Shown: one piece after another, positions 4,946-6,109 of the stretch
Layout of the letters: every line of letters begins with the position of its first letter
Numbering within the stretch: position 1 is the first letter of the stretch
Assembly (NCBI GenBank): GCA_016931365.1
Contig: JAFGEY010000382.1
Location: 1 to 6,109 of the forward strand
Source: Anaerolineae bacterium
GTDB lineage: Bacteria; Chloroflexota; Anaerolineae; JAFGEY01
Length of the DNA: 6,109 bases
Reading direction: 5' to 3'
Program-made: the position numbers and the translations under genes
Notes under the pieces: generated by a model
Databases searched by the model: none
What the model saw: only the letters and a program-made list of their open reading frames with translations
What the model was told of the DNA's origin: nothing

Positions 4946-5356
4946 ATGGCCGAACAAAAAGAACGTGTATTCAAATACAACGATCAGGAATGGGCCGACC
5001 CCGGCGCCGGGTACAGCAACGAAGACGTGCGCAAGCAGCTCGCCACCTTCTTCCCGGAACTCGCCCAGGCCGGCATTCAAACCGGCGACCTGCCCGATGG
5101 TCGTCAGCAGGTCGAGTTCGTCAAGCGCTCCGGCACCAAGGGCATTGACATCGGCCAGTTCCCGCTGGGCGCCGACTGCCCGTTCTGTGGTGAGCCAATA
5201 CCTGTAGCCGATCTGCCGGAAGGCGACGGCGTCATCGTCTGCCCAAACTGCGCTGAGGTCGTCGATGTCATCTGCCATGTCACGACCTGGTACACGCTCG
5301 AAGAGTGCGCAGAGGACGCTACGCCAACAGAGGTTGGCCCGGCGGAGGCCGCGTGA
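4946..5356 (+). CDS. PRTRC system protein C domain fused to a zinc ribbon, 136 aa
   Basis: ATG 4946 follows AAAGGAGGT (4931-4939). Residues 6-66 match PRTRC system protein C as I know it: RVFKYN at the start, a D-P-x-x-x-x-S/N-x-E-x-VR helix, FPELAQA, a variable loop, then VEFVKRSGTKG at the end. PRTRC is a plasmid-associated cassette of ParB-related, ThiF-related and several undefined proteins (A to F); the role of C is not known. Typical C proteins are about 70 residues and stop soon after the GTKG motif. Here about 70 more residues follow, holding CPFC (C78, C81) and CPNC (C99, C102), a four-cysteine zinc ribbon, then an acidic tail. The stop overlaps the next start (GTGA), pointing to coupled expression with the downstream gene. 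Confidence 0.85.
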   Translation: MAEQKERVFKYNDQEWADPGAGYSNEDVRKQLATFFPELAQAGIQTGDLPDGRQQVEFVKRSGTKGIDIGQFPLGADCPFCGEPIPVADLPEGDGVIVCPNCAEVVDVICHVTTWYTLEECAEDATPTEVGPAEAA

Positions 5357-5625
5357 ACGCCAACGCGATCACATCGCGCGATGTACTGGCCCGGCTGGCG
5401 GCTGTGCCCCCGGCAGCCCTGGCCGGGCCGGCCCTGCTGGTCCGGCTGATCGAAATGGACCGGGACGCGACGCTGACCCACGTTGCGTACATCCAGGTCC
5501 AGCCCGACATCGAGCGGGCCATCAAGGAAATGGAAGAGCACGCCCGGTTGACCAAGGAGGTCGTTTCCAGATGCTGCAAACTGTCCGCCTCGCCCACCAG
5601 CCAACAAGCGCCCGCCGGCTTTTGA
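5353..5625 (+). CDS. hypothetical protein, 90 aa
   Basis: I choose GTG 5353, overlapping the previous stop (GTGA) and preceded by GGAGG (5344-5348). The in-frame ATG at 5305 would overlap the PRTRC-C gene by 52 bases and lacks a good ribosome binding site. The product is mainly helical: an alanine/leucine-rich first half (VLARLAAVPPAALAGPALLV) and a charged helix at 50-70 (DIERAIKEMEEHARL), then CC at 74-75 and a polar tail. No family was recognised. Its last 55 bases overlap the next gene in another frame, and its TGA lies in the loop of a hairpin at 5611-5636, so the C-terminal 18 residues may be little constrained. Confidence 0.65.
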   Translation: MNANAITSRDVLARLAAVPPAALAGPALLVRLIEMDRDATLTHVAYIQVQPDIERAIKEMEEHARLTKEVVSRCCKLSASPTSQQAPAGF

Positions 5626-6109
5626 GCGCCGGCGGGACCGCCTACGCACTGCGCCATTTTTGCCTGCCGTCGGCCAACTGCCTGGCGCAGTTGCTCGACC
5701 AACACCTGCAGCGAATCAACCTGTTCGCGTTATGGCAGCAGGTCTTCAATGAGGAACCGCGCCATCTGGCATATGGCAATTTGCTGGATCGTTTCTTGCG
5801 CCGGGTCAATCAGACCCGTTTCCCGCTCGACGAGGAAGCGATCCAGGTGACATTCGACGAGCATGACGACATCCTCGCCCTGTCCATCCCGTACCACTCG
5901 TACGGCGTGCCCTGGGAAACCGAGTCCATCGAAGATCTCCAGTGGTGGGCCCAGCCCGTCGCCGCCGTCGCGCCTGTTATCAGCGAACTCGAAGGTGAGG
6001 AGCTCGGCTGGTTGATCGATCGTGATCTGCAGCCGCCCGGCTACACATTCATCGAACGCGAGTCCGGCCGGTGGCCGTTGCTGCGCGAGGCGCTCTCGTG
6101 CCAGGAGCC
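5571..6109 (+). CDS. unknown gene in the PRTRC block, 5' part (runs off right edge)
   Basis: A frame open from ATG 5571 to the window edge, without a stop for 179 codons, is preceded by AAGGAGG (5554-5560). It overlaps the previous gene by 55 bases. The first 25 residues are basic; residues 30-80 are helical (CLAQLLDQHLQRINLFALWQ, then NLLDRFLRRV); residues 90-128 look like strands with aromatics (IQVTFDEHDD, LSIPYHSYGVPW, LQWW). Cysteines 31 and 37 are isolated. I do not recognise the family. In PRTRC loci the gene after C is often another cassette member (for example protein F), so this could be a divergent member, but that rests on position, not on sequence similarity. A lineage-specific unknown is just as likely. 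Confidence 0.7.
   Translation, partial: MLQTVRLAHQPTSARRLLSAGGTAYALRHFCLPSANCLAQLLDQHLQRINLFALWQQVFNEEPRHLAYGNLLDRFLRRVNQTRFPLDEEAIQVTFDEHDDILALSIPYHSYGVPWETESIEDLQWWAQPVAAVAPVISELEGEELGWLIDRDLQPPGYTFIERESGRWPLLREALSCQE
5611..5636. other. hairpin spanning the end of the 90-aa gene, inside the next gene
   Basis: CCCGCCGGC (5611-5619) pairs perfectly with GCCGGCGGG (5628-5636) around an 8-base loop that contains the TGA stop (5623-5625) of the 5353 gene. Both arms are also coding in the 5571 frame. The arm sequence is the same as in the hairpin at 2938-2960, with arm order reversed. There is no T-run, so a terminator is unlikely. Confidence 0.6.

Noticed and set aside
4404..5207. 267-residue + strand frame
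   Set aside because: It is Arg/Pro/Ser-rich, out of frame with both the DUF3102 and PRTRC-C genes, and spans the intergenic repeat; a GC-rich shadow.

Overview
The window is a GC-rich, gene-dense stretch in which every supported gene lies on the + strand. Genes are short, mostly unfamiliar, and tightly packed: ATGA or GTGA stop/start junctions at 2161, 3320 and 5353, overlaps of 14, 14 and 55 bases elsewhere, and a strong AGGAGG-type ribosome binding site before nearly every start. The style is that of an accessory element (plasmid, integrative element or prophage-like island), not of core chromosome. The two recognisable families agree: a DUF3102-type protein (3784-4884) and a PRTRC system protein C (4946-5356). 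PRTRC is the ParB-Related, ThiF-Related Cassette, a gene set of unknown function usually carried on plasmids and other mobile elements. From GC content, gene style and the short GGAT-type palindromic repeats my best guess for the host is a Chloroflexota (Anaerolineae-like) bacterium, but nothing here proves this.

Layout. 1-1314 holds the tail of a gene, a tiny membrane or lipoprotein-like peptide, a Trp/His-rich unknown protein and a 119-residue unknown protein, read as one operon. A perfect TATAAT box after 1314 appears to start a second unit: a 265-residue protein with a possible OB-like N-terminus and an acidic/proline tail (1367-2164), then two small four-cysteine zinc-ribbon proteins (2161-2667, 2654-2932), closed by a GC-rich hairpin. 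3000-3547 is a two-gene unit: a membrane-anchored protein with a ribbon-helix-helix-like tail and a Cys-rich 75-residue protein. The longest stretch without a gene (3548-3783, 236 bases) carries a plausible promoter, a CCTCCTCCT tract and a 10-bp hairpin, together resembling a small RNA or attenuator.

3784 to the end is the PRTRC-associated block: the DUF3102 protein with two cysteine clusters and a proline-rich linker, a PRTRC-C domain fused to a zinc ribbon, a 90-residue unknown protein, and an unknown gene that runs off the right edge and sits where more PRTRC genes would be expected.

Two features cut across the genes. First, a 16-base palindrome (GCGGAT-CACA-ATCCGC) occurs three times (1292, 2348, 4903), twice inside genes in the same reading frame, and its outer arms change in a base-paired way. 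Second, five of the ten predicted proteins complete within the window (2161, 2654, 3320, 3784, 4946) carry CxxC zinc-binding signatures. How the genes work together is not known; the likeliest theme is DNA binding, maintenance or transfer of a mobile element.
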